Assembly (NCBI GenBank): GCA_029255685.2
Contig: CM055317.2
Coordinates: forward strand, 14,773,501-14,837,500
Direction: 5' to 3'
Origin: Silene conica
Lineage: Eukaryota; Streptophyta; Magnoliopsida; Caryophyllales; Caryophyllaceae
Length of the DNA: 64,000 nucleotides
Part shown: positions 10,701-23,255 of the stretch, piece by piece
Layout of the letters: each line of letters opens with the position of its first letter
Numbering within the stretch: the first letter of the stretch is position 1
Notes under the pieces: model-generated
What the model saw: the letters and a program-made list of their open reading frames with translations, nothing else
Told to the model about the DNA's origin: nothing
Databases searched by the model: none
Made by a program: the position numbers and the translations under genes

Positions 10701-13700
10701 TCAATAGAGGAGCCATGCAAATCGGTGGTGGCCGAAAGAGGAGAGACTTATCGTCCAAGTTTCTGCTCTAAAGTTGCGGGAATTTTTTGTTTCTGTCTTG
10801 TCCGTGAGGATTGTCGAAAAGACGAGGAAGCTCCTCAGCAGCCATCATCTGAAGAAGAGGCTTTATTCTGCACTCTGTGCAATGCTGAGGTAGATAATTA
10901 ATCATTGTGGGATTCTTTTTACTTTCTGAGTATGAGATTGGATTGTGGTCAGTTTGGTCACAGTGAAAGTAGAATAGAAATTTTCAGTTCTCCTTTTCAC
11001 TACCAACTTCAAGTGATATCTCTCCAAGTGAGTGGCACGGCCAATCAAATTGTTCCCTTGCATTGACTAAATTCTTCTGCTTAATATCTGCTTTCCTTGT
11101 TTGACATTTATTATCGGCTTATCGCAGCCCTTCAATACTAGAGGGTACTTTCTGTTAGATTTACTGCAGTGGTTCATTTATGACTTTCTTTTATGGTTCA
11201 TCGTGAAGTCTTGTATAAAATCGTTCACTCATAGAGTCAGAGAGCAACCCAAATATATACTCATTAATGTGCGTACTGGTCTTCATTCAATTACTACTCC
11301 ATAGGGGATGGTCTTGGGCAAGAATTGGTGACGATCCATTCCGTTTACCATTTACATATAAAAGTAACTTGTGAAGAAATTTTTATTTGCTTGTAGGTGC
11401 GAAAATATAGCAAGCACTGCAGAAGTTGCGACAAGTGTGTTGATGGGTTTGATCATCATTGTCGGGTAAGTTGAATAATTATCTGGTTCTTACTTTCTAT
11501 TACTAGTCAAAAAGAAGGAAAAATGTTTGTCTGTTTTTTCTTTGTTTTGCTGGTTGACTATAACATCGACAGATTCGAAGTCTTATTATTGGGAGTGTAT
11601 TCATGCGTCAATACAATAAAGTGTTCTCTTATATGATAATTCCAAAAAGCTTAGCTATTACGATCTTAGGACCAAAGTTTGTCTTCTTATGCAGTGGTTG
11701 AATAATTGCGTTGGGAAAAAAAATTACGCAAGCTTTGTGTGCCTGATGGCAATAAGTCTTCTCTGGGTAAGTCATATTCTTGAAGTTCGATACTATGTCC
11801 ATCTACCATAATGACCTTCGACTAACCCAAGGGCTACCTTTCGTGTTTAACAGCTTCTTGCTGAATGTGGAATTGGAGTTTGGGTCTTTGTTCGTTGCTT
11901 TGTTTTCAAAAAGGTTGTGGAAAATCAGATTACCGAGAGGCTTGGAGATGGATTCACACGCCCTCCTTTTGCGTCAGTGGTGGTATGTTGTTGAGTCTGT
12001 CTGTAGGAGTTTTCTGCTCAAGTGCGACACCAGGCCTGAAGCCGTTGTCCCTCTATATGTGTCTGTCTTATTCAAAAGTTAATGTTTGGCTTTGGATTCA
12101 CTTTTAAGTAAAGGAAATAGGTTGCGGTAAGGATTATATTTCTCCCATTGCCCGTTTACCCCTAATATAAACACCATCAAGGATCCAGCCCAGCCCTAAT
12201 ACTTCCCACCAGCCCACCATAGTCCCGTAACAAAAGCCTGATGATGCTGAATCTGTAAATAACATTGCCCAAAACTTGCTCAAAAAAGAAAAGTTAAATG
12301 TTTACTTAGACAGTCCGAGAAAGGAAAACGTAAAACTATTGACTAGATAGAGAAAGTAACTCCTACTCTTTTTAAATAATTGGGTGGGTCAATGAACTTG
12401 TTGATGTTAAAGAAAAACTTCTGCCAATTTGTTCAATAGTTTAAATTTCCAAACGATCTTAAATAAAGGGACTATGGCTTTATTTACCTTCAGTGATCCA
12501 ATGTATAAGCGTGGAATACCACAGAACTGTAATATTTTACCCCGTATATTCATTCGTTGGGATGAATTATACATTTATACCTGCTAGGATTTGATGTTTA
12601 CTACTCTAGGTTTTATGTAATGCCAACTTTCCTCTTATCGAGTAAAATGTCACTATTTTGATATCAAATTCGGTTTTCTTCAGGGTTTCTGTACATTTCT
12701 CTCCTTTTTGGCAATTGTGCCCTTGAGCGAACTATTCTTCTTCCACATCATTCTCATCAGAAAGGTTCGAATCTCAAACTCAGTCACCTCACTGCATTTT
12801 TCCTAACTATGCATTAAACGACTAAATGTTTTCCCCTTCATTGTTTTTTTTTTTGTTTTAGTCCCATTTCGTCTCTCTTGAGTTCCAACTCACTGTTCAT
12901 GTGCTTCAGGGAATCACGACATATGAGTATGTTATTGCCATGCGAACACAAAGTGAACCACCAGGACCTTCAATTGGTGGTGAAGAACTACAAAGCCTGC
13001 CATCCTCGCCAACTAGTTCGGCGGTCACTGCTATCAGTGGACGAAGCTCTGTTGGAATTGGCTTGCAATACAAAGGTGCTTGGTGTACTCCGCCTAGAAT
13101 CTTCCAGGTAGGTGTTGTCGTGTATAAGGCTATCTCATTTTCTTTTATGCGACATTTATATTATCGGTCCTTATCTTTACCCGACTAGGTTAGAGAAGTA
13201 TTTGACATTGGTGCGCCTCCAAGCGTCAACTTTTGCTATTGTGTTTAAAAATCCCTACATTTTTGGCTTATTTTTATTTTTATTTTGGTGTGAATTTTTG
13301 GCTTATTATTAGTGTTCGAGTGTCATACTTGTACTCTGAGGGAATATGAAATTGTAGTGTAACCCTGACGTCCATGAGTTCTTGTCTGGTGAGTTTTATA
13401 TGTTGAGAAGTTCAAGTATCAGTTGAATTTGATTAGCATTTAGAGATTATGTGTGAAGGTGTTTAAACAACCATATTGCCTTGGACCGAAAATGACTGAA
13501 TAAATTTTGATATTATCTCACGTTCTTGAGCAGGATGAAATTGAACATCTAGAACCCAGCCGTGTGCCATCCACCGTGGATCCGGACACTCTCCAACCAG
13601 GTGATAAGGGTAAAAAGGTGGCCCACCGCCCCGTGAGAATTAGCGCATGGAAGCTTGCCAAACTAGACTCTAACGAGGCAGCTAAAGCAGCTGCAAAAGC

Positions 13701-14403
13701 TCGAGCATCATCATCTGTTCTCCGCCCGGTTAGTTCCCGTCCCCAGCCCTATGACAGTGATCAGTTATCCAGCAGCAATGTAAGCGTCAGAAGCAGTCCT
13801 ACTAGCATCAAATCAGGGTTTCAGAACCGAATATTTTCCCGATCCGGGCTCCCGAGAATATCTTCTTCAGCCAAGAGCTCTTATCCACCTAGCCGGGCGA
13901 GCCGGGAAGACATTGAAACATGTGCCCATAGTGTGAGCCACTTAGGGAGCCCCAATCCATCGAACATGGACCGCTTCAACCCCATCTACCAATCATCCGC
14001 TAACCAATCACCTTTGTCTTCAAGAGCCGGTGATCCAAGCCCAGCACGAATACCACTGAAGATCAAGGAATCGAGTGCGGGTGAAGGAACAAAAAAGTCG
14101 GTTTACTGGGACCCAGAAGCGGGAAGATTTGTCTCGGCCAACACCAGAGCCGTGGCTTCTTCCTCTGTGGGCCCTAGGACGGAGCTCACGTACACTGGTC
14201 AATCTATTTTCTTTGGTGGGCCCTTAGTAAATGATAATTCCACAGGAAGTGGGAGAAGTAGGGGAGGTTCGGGAATAGGAGGATCAGGAGATAGAGAAAG
14301 TGGGCGTTATTTTCAGCAAGGCAGATCACAGAGAGGCGATCAGCTTCCCGTGTTTTTGCCTAGTGATTCTCAGGAGGGGCAGTTGCCTCCTGAGTTGTCC
14401 TGA
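7775..14403 (+). CDS. DHHC-type protein S-acyltransferase, PAT19-22 group
   Basis: Ten exons join to a 631-residue protein: 7775-7819, 9892-10008, 10339-10453, 10690-10889, 11397-11465, 11695-11766, 11854-11982, 12684-12764, 12910-13107 and 13534-14403. The enzyme transfers palmitate from acyl-CoA to cysteines of membrane-associated proteins. The N-terminus [12 protein letters not shown] and two membrane segments (about residues 16-36 and 48-68) precede a cysteine-rich domain. That domain runs C-x2-C ... H-C-x2-C-x2-C-x4-D-H-H-C-x5-C, with the catalytic DHHC at 178-181 and the following NCVGKKNY. Two more membrane segments lie in exons 6-7 and 8. Exon 10 encodes a long Ser-rich cytosolic tail holding [10 protein letters not shown] and [11 protein letters not shown], blocks I recall from the Arabidopsis PAT19-22 tails. 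Intron 1 is over 2 kb and holds a degenerate MITE. Which of PAT19-22 it matches best needs a tree. Confidence 0.93.
8362..8501. mobile_element. Stowaway-like MITE in PAT intron 1 (degenerate)
   Basis: The left end CTTCCTCCGTC and right end GAAGGGAG are flanked by TA. The middle contains an inverted arrangement of TATTTTAGTC and GTAAACAAAT words typical of these elements. No coding content. Confidence 0.6.
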
Positions 14404-15499
14404 ATAGAATTAGATTCCCTGATTTTAGTCTTTTTCTCCCCTCCTTTGTTTCATGATTTTGTGCAGATTTAGTTAGTCAAATTTTGGATAATTTGTTGTA
14501 ATCCATCCTTTTCTGAGCAAACTATGCCGTACATGAGGAATTCATGGTTCATGTTGCTTTGTGTTGTGCATCCATTTCATAAATCCTCTTGGTTTGCGAA
14601 AGTTCATCGACAAAGCCGACTACTCAAGATGTGCCGTGTTTCGCAGTTTCGGTTCTCGGCAAGATTAGTTTTTTGGAAACTAGTAATATATGAGCATTGA
14701 GAAAGAGGAACATAATCAATATTTGAAAATCCCGTTGACCTTTCCGATGTTGAGATATAGTATTCTGTTCAGCGCACTCTACAATCGGATTGTTATGTGG
14801 GGAGAAACTTAAGATATCCCGTATCATTTCGGGTCAGATATTGCCTAGTTTAGAATGCACGACATTCACTAATATTTGACAGACGGATTCGTTGATGGTT
14901 TCACTAAATCAATGATAGACTAAATCTTTCACGACTTTTTCATTAAAAAGTAAAAATCTTTCAAACCTCTTTATATGTTTTTCGTTACCTTTTATTATTG
15001 AAGGTCAGTCCAAATGACTCTTTTATTTAATATTTAATATATGCTCATGTTTCCCGTGACGAGTCTACCCGTTTCATATTACTTCAGAACATTTACAAGT
15101 AAAGCAGCCAAACAGGGCAGGGATGGGTTTGTGGCATGGCCCGGAAACAACATGACTTGGGAGCAATCCATGTAGGGTTGGAGAAAACTGGGTCCTAGTT
15201 ACTAGTTAGTGCCGTTAGTGGGCTAGGCTGAGGCATACCTGCCGTTGAAAGTTGCAACGCGTCGGGTAACCTGCCCCGGGTTGGTAATCGGGCTGTTACC
15301 CTGGGCGAAGAGATTTGTGCCCAAGACTTAAAACAATGAATTTAGAATTTGTGGTGTCTGAACCTGTGAGCACTGAGCGGGGTACTGTGTGCTCTCTAGT
15401 CTCTAGCCTTAACTTGCAATTTCAGTCCAAGGTTTAAGCCTTCATCTCCATACATGATACATATGATCAGTTGTCCAGAAAATTAAGAAGAAATTAAAA
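14404..15499. other. PAT 3' flank and OST1 upstream region
   Basis: The first 150 bases are T-rich, as expected of a plant 3' UTR. No gene is visible in the rest. The segment 15100-15320 is distinctly G/C-richer than its surroundings but keeps no open frame and matches nothing I recognise. Confidence 0.4.
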
Positions 15500-18400
15500 A
15501 TGGGGTTTAACAAACACCCAGATCTTCTCTTTCTCCTATTCATCTTTCTTTCAATCTCTCTTCTTTCTTCTCCTGTTCTCTCCGATCTCATTATTTCCAA
15601 ACTTGACCGTCGTGTAAGTCTCCCTTTTATTCAACCATTTCGGTTTGTTAGCTTATTCAATTTTAATTTGATTTTGCATTAAATTCATTGATTTGGTTGA
15701 TTAAGTGATCTATTTGTCACCCATTTGATTAACTGATCTGGGTTTTTGTAGTTTGAGCAAAAAGATTGAATCCTTCTTGTGATTTGATTGATTTGTATGA
15801 TTGTTTTTTGTTTTTTTTTTTGTCGTGTTTATATTATCCTTGAAATTTGCGCAAAAATGTTGAAACTTTGTTGTGATGTGATTGTAATATGGGATTGTTG
15901 TTTGTGTGAATTTAAGAATCAAGTTGTGTTTACATTGAAAAGTACTCCCTCCGTGTTTGTTTACCTTTTTATTGTTGATGGAGGTATTTTAATCAACGAT
16001 AAATAAATGAATGAGACGGAGGGAGTATAATTTTAACTTAACTGCAAGTTATTTAAATTGAGAATTAGCTTACTAGTGCTTCTTTGCTTGTTATGAATTG
16101 ATGGGGTTGGTTGGATTTTATAGATTATGAGAATAATGTGAATTTTTCACAATTTCTGTTTTGGTTGTAAATTGTGATTTATTTGATTGAAGATTGGTGA
16201 AAGTTATTCAACATTTAAGTGAATGCTTGTTGTGTTATTGCAGATTGATTTGACCTCTCACATTGTACGCAGTACCTCGGTCATTAAGGTGAGACCTTGC
16301 TCTTGGTCACTTTGTTCCAGTTTTTATATCACGAGTAGTTTTTTTATCCGATCTTCTGAAATAATTACACAAAGGTAAAGCTAGAGGTGGGTTTGAGTTA
16401 GCATCGTTGGGTTCATTGGGGCTTTAGGAAGGCATACATCCTGTGTACTACGGTACATCAATTGGTTTTGGTTGAATCTCTAGTGCTGTGAAGTAGAAGG
16501 CTTACTTTGGTAGTTTGGTTCCATGGAGGTTATCAACTTCGATATCTTTTAAATCTGGTCTTAATTGCCAGGGACAAATTACATTTTTCATTGTTCTTTT
16601 AACATAACTCGAATACTAATTGCATTTCATTTACAACTTGCTTTCTTGGATGTCAATAGCTCGTATTATTGTTGAATCCATATTAATATTTAGCTTTCTG
16701 TTAATACATCGTAGTCCCTCAATCGATTTCATATTTAGCTTCCTTTCAACTATTTTCTTTTTCTTTGTGAGCAATCTTTTATGGAATTGTTTGTTTCCTG
16801 GTTCTTTGACTGTATGTGCAGGTAGAAAATGATGGAAAGGATACAGTTTCAGAATTTCTGGTCGCCTTTCCTGAACAACATGCGAAATTTTTAGCCTTTG
16901 TGTCAGCAGTTCAAAGTGAAGGCAAGGCCAAAACAAAGAGACCTGGAGCTAGTCTTTCCATGAAACCAGCTCAACCTAGAGGAATGCCTCAGTCTTTGGC
17001 TTTTTACTCTATATCTTTGCCAAAAGCGCTTGGAAAGGGACAAAGTGTGACTGTTGAGGTTTTAGCTGTGTTCACGCACATGTTAAAGCCGTTTCCTGAG
17101 CAGGTTTCCCAGGGTGATTTTCAGCTTCTTCTATTCCAAGATAGTGCATATTTTATAACTCCTTATGTAGTTAAGATCCAGACCTTGAGTGTTAAATTAC
17201 CTGATGCGAGAATCGAATCCTATACAAAACTAGAAAAGACAAAAACTCAAGGCTCTGAGATTAAGTACGGACCATATGAGGACCAAGCACCTTTCACGTT
17301 TACCCCAATAGCACTTCATTATGAATACAATAGGCCATTTGCTGTTGCTCAAAAGTTAGTGCGTGAGATAGAAATTTCACATTGGGGAAATGTACAAATC
17401 ACTGAGCACTATAACCTTATACATGGAGGTGCCCTTCTCAAGGGAGAATTTTCGAGGTTTGTTCCTTTTTTTTCTTGAAGTTAAATGTGCAATTCGAAAC
17501 GCCTATATTTATTTAAATTAATGATTTTTGATTTCTATCCTTTTCAGACTTGATTATCAAGTAAGTTCAGGAACCAAAGGTGCATCAGCATTTAATAGGT
17601 TATTAGCTAAATTACCTCCACGGGCACATTCTGTCTACTACAGGGATGAAATTGGGAATATCTCCACATCCAATTTGCGGGGTGATTTGAAAAAGGTGAG
17701 GTGCTTGCTTTTACTACCAAGACAATGAATGTCTACTTTCTTTAGTTTGGCTTGCTTCATATTTTCTTTCTTGCAGACTGAGTTAGAAATTGAACCAAGA
17801 TTTCCTCTGTTTGGAGGTTGGAAAACATTTTTCACCTTCGGATATGGCTTGCCATTGAAGGACTATTTATTCACCTCTGAAGGAAAACGTTTCGTTGACA
17901 TCTCTTTTGGTAGCCCCATTGGCGAACTGGTTGTTGATGAACTCATTGTGAAGGTATTAATTCAATAAACTTCAACATGGTATGCTGATGATTTTTTATA
18001 CTGTATTTAAGTAGTTTATGCTCATGTTAAACGTGTTGGTTTCTATTTACTGGAGTTGATTTACTGAAATAAATGGATTATCTATAAATCTACAATGAGC
18101 TCTTTGTGAGCAAGTATTCATTTGAAATTCTGACAGGGGGGCTAGTGATGGGAAATAACAAATATGATCTTGGGATTTGGGCTAATCTCATTGGAATTTT
18201 GGCAACCTAACAAGCAAGTACTTGAATTTTCACTAATGAAAAATTAGATTCCCTATGAACTCGTCCTTTCACATCCTTGGATATATTTTTTTCATGCTTA
18301 AGATTCCACCACCCCTGTCTTTCCCTTCATAGCAAAATCTACATCTTGCACTGACCGCCATGATTGCGGTCCCCCAAAACGTTAGTAAAGAATTCGAGAT

Positions 18401-21400
18401 TTGGAATAACATCAAAGTGTAAGAGCCTGTTTGGATAGGATATTATGAGGGAGGGGAAGAGTATGGAGGAAGCACAAAGCAGGGAGGGAAGCGGGATGGG
18501 GAGTGAAGCAATGGTGTTTTCCATCCAAGTATTTCCTACGTTGGAAAGATTGAGGTTAGGGTTGAGGGAAGATATTGGACCTCTCCATTTTCTTCGACCT
18601 CATCTTACTAACCAAATAGTGGAAGTGCCCCCCTCTCTTTCCTCACCTTCTTCTCTTTCCAAATCACTGTATCCGAGGGGTAAATGATACTCCCTTCATT
18701 CATGTTGAAACACACTGTTGATACAATATATAAGAAAAAATATAACTTGTGGGATTTTGTTAAATTTGCCTTTTACAAGTACAATAAAAATAAAAACTTT
18801 TATACTCCATCCAATCCACAAAAATGGTAACACTTGCTTTATCACACTTGCCGAGACACGTTTTGCAACGTAAATATCTTTATTTACACATTTTTAAAAA
18901 CTATAAAAATTTGATAATTCTTATAGCATTCATGACGATAAATCAAACAAGATCTCACATGACTATATTTTGTCTTATAGATTAAGACTAATATCAAAGA
19001 TTCCCTACGACTATGAATAGTGTCAAAAAGTAAGTGTTACCATTTGTCTGGATCGGAGGGAGCATCTTTTTATAAAGTAAACTATAAAATATTTGCGTAA
19101 TATTTTGTGCATTGGCAAGTGTGTAAAATGGGGTGTGTTTGGAATTGAATAGAGGGAGTAATAGAATTTGTGAGTTATTTTGGTGGCATTTGAACGGTTA
19201 AAACTAATGGAATTCGTATAACAAGTGGGTCTTTGACTGATAGGATTTAGCAGGTGTTCAGTGAAATGATATGCTATTACTGCCATAAATGCAGAGAAAA
19301 TAGAATGAGCAGAGTAATATTTCAGATTTTCAGAAGCTTGATACTTGATTGTTTAGTAATTCCTTTCTTCGTTCCACAACATATCGACCATATTGCCTTG
19401 GGGAATAAGCTAAATATATTAGCTGGCTAAATTAACTGAATTACTAAATATCCCCATGAACTAGAATTATTCTTCTGAACTTCAGTTAGCTTAAGTTGCT
19501 AGTACTGGCTTTAGGTTGTTACAATGGCTTAGTGATGAGTCGGCCTTAGTGAGTAATCCATGGTGGAGATTCTGATTTTGAATAATCCTGCATTTCTGTG
19601 GTGCTGCAAATTAGCTAGGTATATCTGCATGTAACTCATAAAACTGATGGTCTTGGCAGGTCGTTTTGCCTGAAGGGTCTAGGGATATATCTGTTTCTAT
19701 TCCTTTTGACGTGGACCAATCACAAGAGGTAAACTATCTATGGATTCCATTATTTTCTATGATCTTCCAACTCCGTTTCTTTTATCTCTCTCTCTCTCTA
19801 TATGAAATTCCGTTTTAGTTTAATATCTAAGTATACATTGTTTATGGTTTCTTATTTTTCACGTAGACCAAGTTCTCTCACCTTGATTTAAGTGGTCGAC
19901 CAGTAATGGTGCTGCAGAAGACCTACGCTGTGCCTGAACATAATCAAAATTTTCAGGTAATGTTTACGCGTATAGATTATATGTTCATCACTATACTGAT
20001 CACTCTGGATTTTTGTATGATTTGAGATTTGAGATTTGAGATTTAAGGCTCCCCAACTTCAAGGTTTCTAGAACTCTATTCTTAACCTCTGCAATGTTGT
20101 TTATTTTCTCCTAACCAACATTAAATCCTTTCGTTTGACTGTTCTTATTTAAAACTACTCCTCCCCATTTGGTTGGAGTCACTACATTTACATACAGCAG
20201 AATTTCTAAGATAGTGGATACCAGGAAGGGCAAAAATGGCAATTTGCCTTATTTAAAGGCAAATGGATGAGTGAATATAGGGGAACTCATATGCTTTTGT
20301 AAGCGTGTTTTGGTCTTTCCAGAGTGAGTTTCTATCCAGATAAAGGAAATGTAAGGAATTGGAGAAAGGACCAAAGTGAAAAATGTAGTGAATCTGACCG
20401 AACTAAGAAAAAACTACCCATCCAAGTTACTGAGTTTTGATGTTTGTGAGAGTATGTTTTCCGTTTCACATTTTACCCAATTTCTCCTCTTTTAGATTTG
20501 GATGACTAATCAACTGCTTTATTGGTTCTCATATATGGGCATCCTCTCGATTTTCAGGTTTATTACAAGTTCAACAGGTTGAACCTGCTGAGGGAGCCAT
20601 TAATGCTAATTGCAGGGTTCTTCTTCCTCTTTGTTACTTGTATGGCATACACCCATGCTGACTTGTCCATTTCAAAATCCTCTGCCTCTTATTTGGCAAA
20701 ACTGCAGTGGGATGAGGTGTGTGCTAATAACGGATACCTTCGTGATTTATATATCGTAGTCCATTTTTGTGCATAAACTCTATTGACTTCTAGCGGGGAG
20801 AAGAAAGTCAAATAAAGGGGGTGATGTAATAGCACATGCTAATTTTGAGTTTTGTTATAGGTTCTAACCACTCTTCAGCAGCTTGAGAATATTATCAATA
20901 GATGTTTGGCAATCCATGATAAACTGGAGGCGTCATTACGTGAATTATCCAGAACTGGAAATATCCAAGCTTGTAAAATAGCCCGGAAAACTGCTGACAG
21001 TCTGCTCAAAGAACTTTCTAAAGACTCGAAGCCTTTGCTTGTGTTTTTGCAGTCTACTCCACAAGCAGCACATATATATCCCAAGGTTTGTTTATTGCCA
21101 CATCCTTAATAAAATTTTGGTGGATCTTATGAGATTAGAGTCGCGGGTATGATTTGGACTTCTTCTATCATTTAGTCACTGTGGCAGTGTGGCTACTTGG
21201 ATATGGCCTCCATCAGGTTCATTTGTTTACCTTTTGCGTTGGGTGCAAAGACCGAGGTGGGAGGAGAGGGGACCCATTATAACTATTATCACTGGATGAT
21301 AAGCGGACCTAACTGTACTTAATTGGATGATTTAATTTACGCATTAAAAACACTCAACTAGAGAGGTAAACGAAGTACTAGCACACCAAAAAATAGAGTA

Positions 21401-22545
21401 GTTGAACAATGACCAAGACAAAGGGAGTACAATCTTGTTGTGTCTTTGAATTTGGTGGGTTTAGCCTGAGTGTTGCTATTGATAGACATGGTTTGATTTT
21501 TGTAATACGCGTTGTGCAGTACACAAATGCCTCGGGGCATGCTACGTGATTATGAAATCACGCCTCGTGTGTGCACTCCTTAGGACATCTTACGTGTGCC
21601 TTGTGATATGATGCTAGGGAGTCATTTACTCCGCAGTTTCCATGTTTTTTCCCCTGTTTGTTTTTATTATGCCTTTCCCTTAGCCCCATTTATCCTTACA
21701 TTTAAGCTCTCTACTTGTTCACTCTCTTTAGAATCCATAAAGTTACTGTTGCACAAAATTTGTTAAATCCATTAAACTATCTTATCCCTGTTTAAGGCAT
21801 TTGGGAGGACGGCGGTTAACTTAAATTGGTCATGTAATAAGGCAAATCGCAATACATTCATTTTTTTTTTTCAAATGAGCGCACTATGTCGCGGGTGAGA
21901 ATCGAACCCCCAACTTCAAGGTTGGGATAAGAGAGCTCTTACCACTTGAGCTAACTGTTGTTCTCATTCGCAATACATTCATAAGCAACAGGATTCAGTA
22001 CCAAATTTCAAATTTTGGACAGAATACTCTCTTTTTTGTGACCAGAATCATTAAAATGGGAACCAATATTTGATGAAAGTTACATCACTTACATGTGGTG
22101 GGAGTAAGTTTAAAATAATTATATGGAGTAATAATCAGTCAATTTAGCCTAATTAAAATGCCGTTTGCAAACCCCGATGTTCCATATGTGCATGAGGTGT
22201 GCACCTTCATTTCATGCCTTTGGTGTTCCTCGGCTCAGTGTTTGGTGCGCCTAGCAGCTCTTAACTTAGACTAGGCATGTTATTTTTATCATGCATTCAT
22301 TCTTAGCATTCACATTTACTTGTCTCTTAATCATAAACCTGGAAATTATACAGGCGGAGGAACTTGTTGCAAAGGAGCGGGAATTGCAAGATAGGCTAAT
22401 TGCAAAGCATTCAGTGGTGGTAGACTGCTATGAGAAAAAGCTCGCTGGTCGTGAAATTGAGAACCGGGTTGCTCCACACCAGCAAAAGATATCGGGCTTG
22501 AGACAGGAGGTTGATGATCTACTCGAGTTCATAGAAGGGATTTAG
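15500..22545 (+). CDS. OST1: Ribophorin I, oligosaccharyltransferase subunit 1
   Basis: Ten exons join to 617 residues: 15500-15613, 16244-16288, 16822-17456, 17548-17695, 17777-17953, 19660-19728, 19867-19956, 20558-20716, 20861-21085 and 22354-22545. Ribophorin I is the largest non-catalytic subunit of the ER oligosaccharyltransferase, which moves the lipid-linked glycan onto Asn in nascent proteins. A hydrophobic signal peptide covers residues 1-28. The lumenal part carries family blocks such as FPEQHAKFLAF, LPKALGKGQ, KYGPYED, HWGNVQITEHYNL and LPPRAHSVYYRDEIGNIST. One membrane segment near residues 436-456 (LREPLMLIAGFFFLFVTCMA) is followed by a charged cytosolic tail likely to form a coiled coil. 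The length fits plant family members of about 610-620. Introns hold MITEs and a SINE. Every exon junction keeps phase, so the gene looks intact. Confidence 0.96.
15945..16025. mobile_element. Stowaway MITE in OST1 intron 1
   Basis: 81 bp with ends CTCCCTCCGTGTTTG and ACGGAGGGAG, flanked by TA on both sides (15943-15944, 16026-16027). It is Tc1/mariner-related by its TIR and TA target. Confidence 0.8.
18423..18690. mobile_element. Tourist-like MITE remnant in OST1 intron 5
   Basis: It starts GAGCCTGTTTGGAT after TAA, and the interior is purine-rich on the left and pyrimidine-rich on the right, so it can fold on itself. The right end is too diverged to define, so the boundary is approximate. 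It resembles the better-preserved copy at 31400-31687. Confidence 0.45.
18805..19062. mobile_element. Stowaway-like MITE in OST1 intron 5
   Basis: The left arm CTCCATCCAATCCACAAAAA with TGGTAACACTTGC is matched by an inverted arm, GTAAGTGTTACCATTTGTC then GGATCGGAGGGAG. Inverted arms of about 40 bp enclose an AT-rich centre. The right TA has mutated to CA. Confidence 0.68.
21862..21967 (-). mobile_element. tRNA-derived SINE with perfect 15-bp target duplication
   Basis: On the - strand the element reads from a tRNA-like head into a short poly-A. The A box is TAGCTCAAGTGGTAAGAGC and the B box is GGTTCGATTCT, spaced as in a tRNA gene. However, the acceptor stem does not close, and the sequence ends in an A tract (the T run at 21861-21871 on +). 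The word TCGCAATACATTCAT lies at both 21847-21861 and 21968-21982. These features point to a SINE of about 106 bp, not a functional tRNA gene. It lies in intron 9 of OST1, opposite to the gene's direction. Confidence 0.85.
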
Positions 22546-22922
22546 CCCTACTAGTTTTGGCTTTACTGTTTAGCTAGCAGTTCGATAGCAGGGTATTTCC
22601 TTACTGTAGATTGGCCCGACTGTTTTTTGTTTTCTTTTGCACTTTTCTTATGTAGAAAGACCGACATTATACTGCAAATTTCTGAGGCTCTAAATGAAAA
22701 AAAGGGGAGTTACTGATTATCTGATTAAGTTTAGAAAGGGTTTTACATGACAAATTAAAGACAGTATATGTTTTTTTAACAGCAACATTACCGGATTGCC
22801 TCATGAACGTCAGGTGTTAACTAAAAAAATTAAGTTTGACGTTAAACTAGAATTTTAAAGCAACACCAGCAAAATGTGATGCACCTTGGTCTTCCTCCTA
22901 TAAAGCGGCCGCGAGGTGGCTT
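22546..22922. other. OST1 3' flank
   Basis: T-rich 3' UTR-like sequence and then non-coding DNA. Nothing else is recognised. Confidence 0.4.
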
Positions 22923-23255
22923 TTGTTTGATGTTCATAATTTCCATCGTCAATATGGGCTAGCTCTCCTCTCCTCTCCTCTCCAAGCTGAAGCCTTTGCA
23001 TTGAAGACCTCTATCTCGTCAATATGGTTCCAAGAGCTTATTGCGCTGAACTGTTTGGAGCTGATTTATCAGGTTGCTGGCCTTTTACCCGCAAGTCAAT
23101 GCATCAAACATATCCTTACTTCTATAGACTCTATTATTGTAATTTGCATTGTTCTTCTATGAGTTATTGTCCTAGGTCTTTGAATAAGATCGCTCATTTG
23201 TTAGCTTATACGGCTAATCAATGAGGTCTTATTTATTTTTGTAGTTCGCCACAAA
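22923..23255 (+). mobile_element. LINE remnant: RNase H-like domain, frameshifted
   Basis: The first frame gives an LQAEAFALKT block, and about 150 bases later another frame gives SYCPRSLNKIAHLLAYTAN. These are the central helix and the terminal strand/helix of the RNase H-like domain at the end of plant LINE ORF2 proteins. Going from one to the other needs at least one frame change, so the copy is dead. GTAGTTCGCCAC followed by eight A's at about 23250 looks like its 3' tail. Confidence 0.65.

Noticed and set aside
11780-12107. Read-through frames over PAT exon 7 and the following intron
   Set aside because: The true exon 7 ends at 11982. The frame carried past the donor loses family similarity, and the ASVV-to-GFCTFLS junction restores it.
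21889-21965. tRNA gene on the - strand
   Set aside because: A and B boxes are present, but the acceptor stem does not pair, an A tract follows, and a 15-bp target duplication flanks it. It is a SINE.
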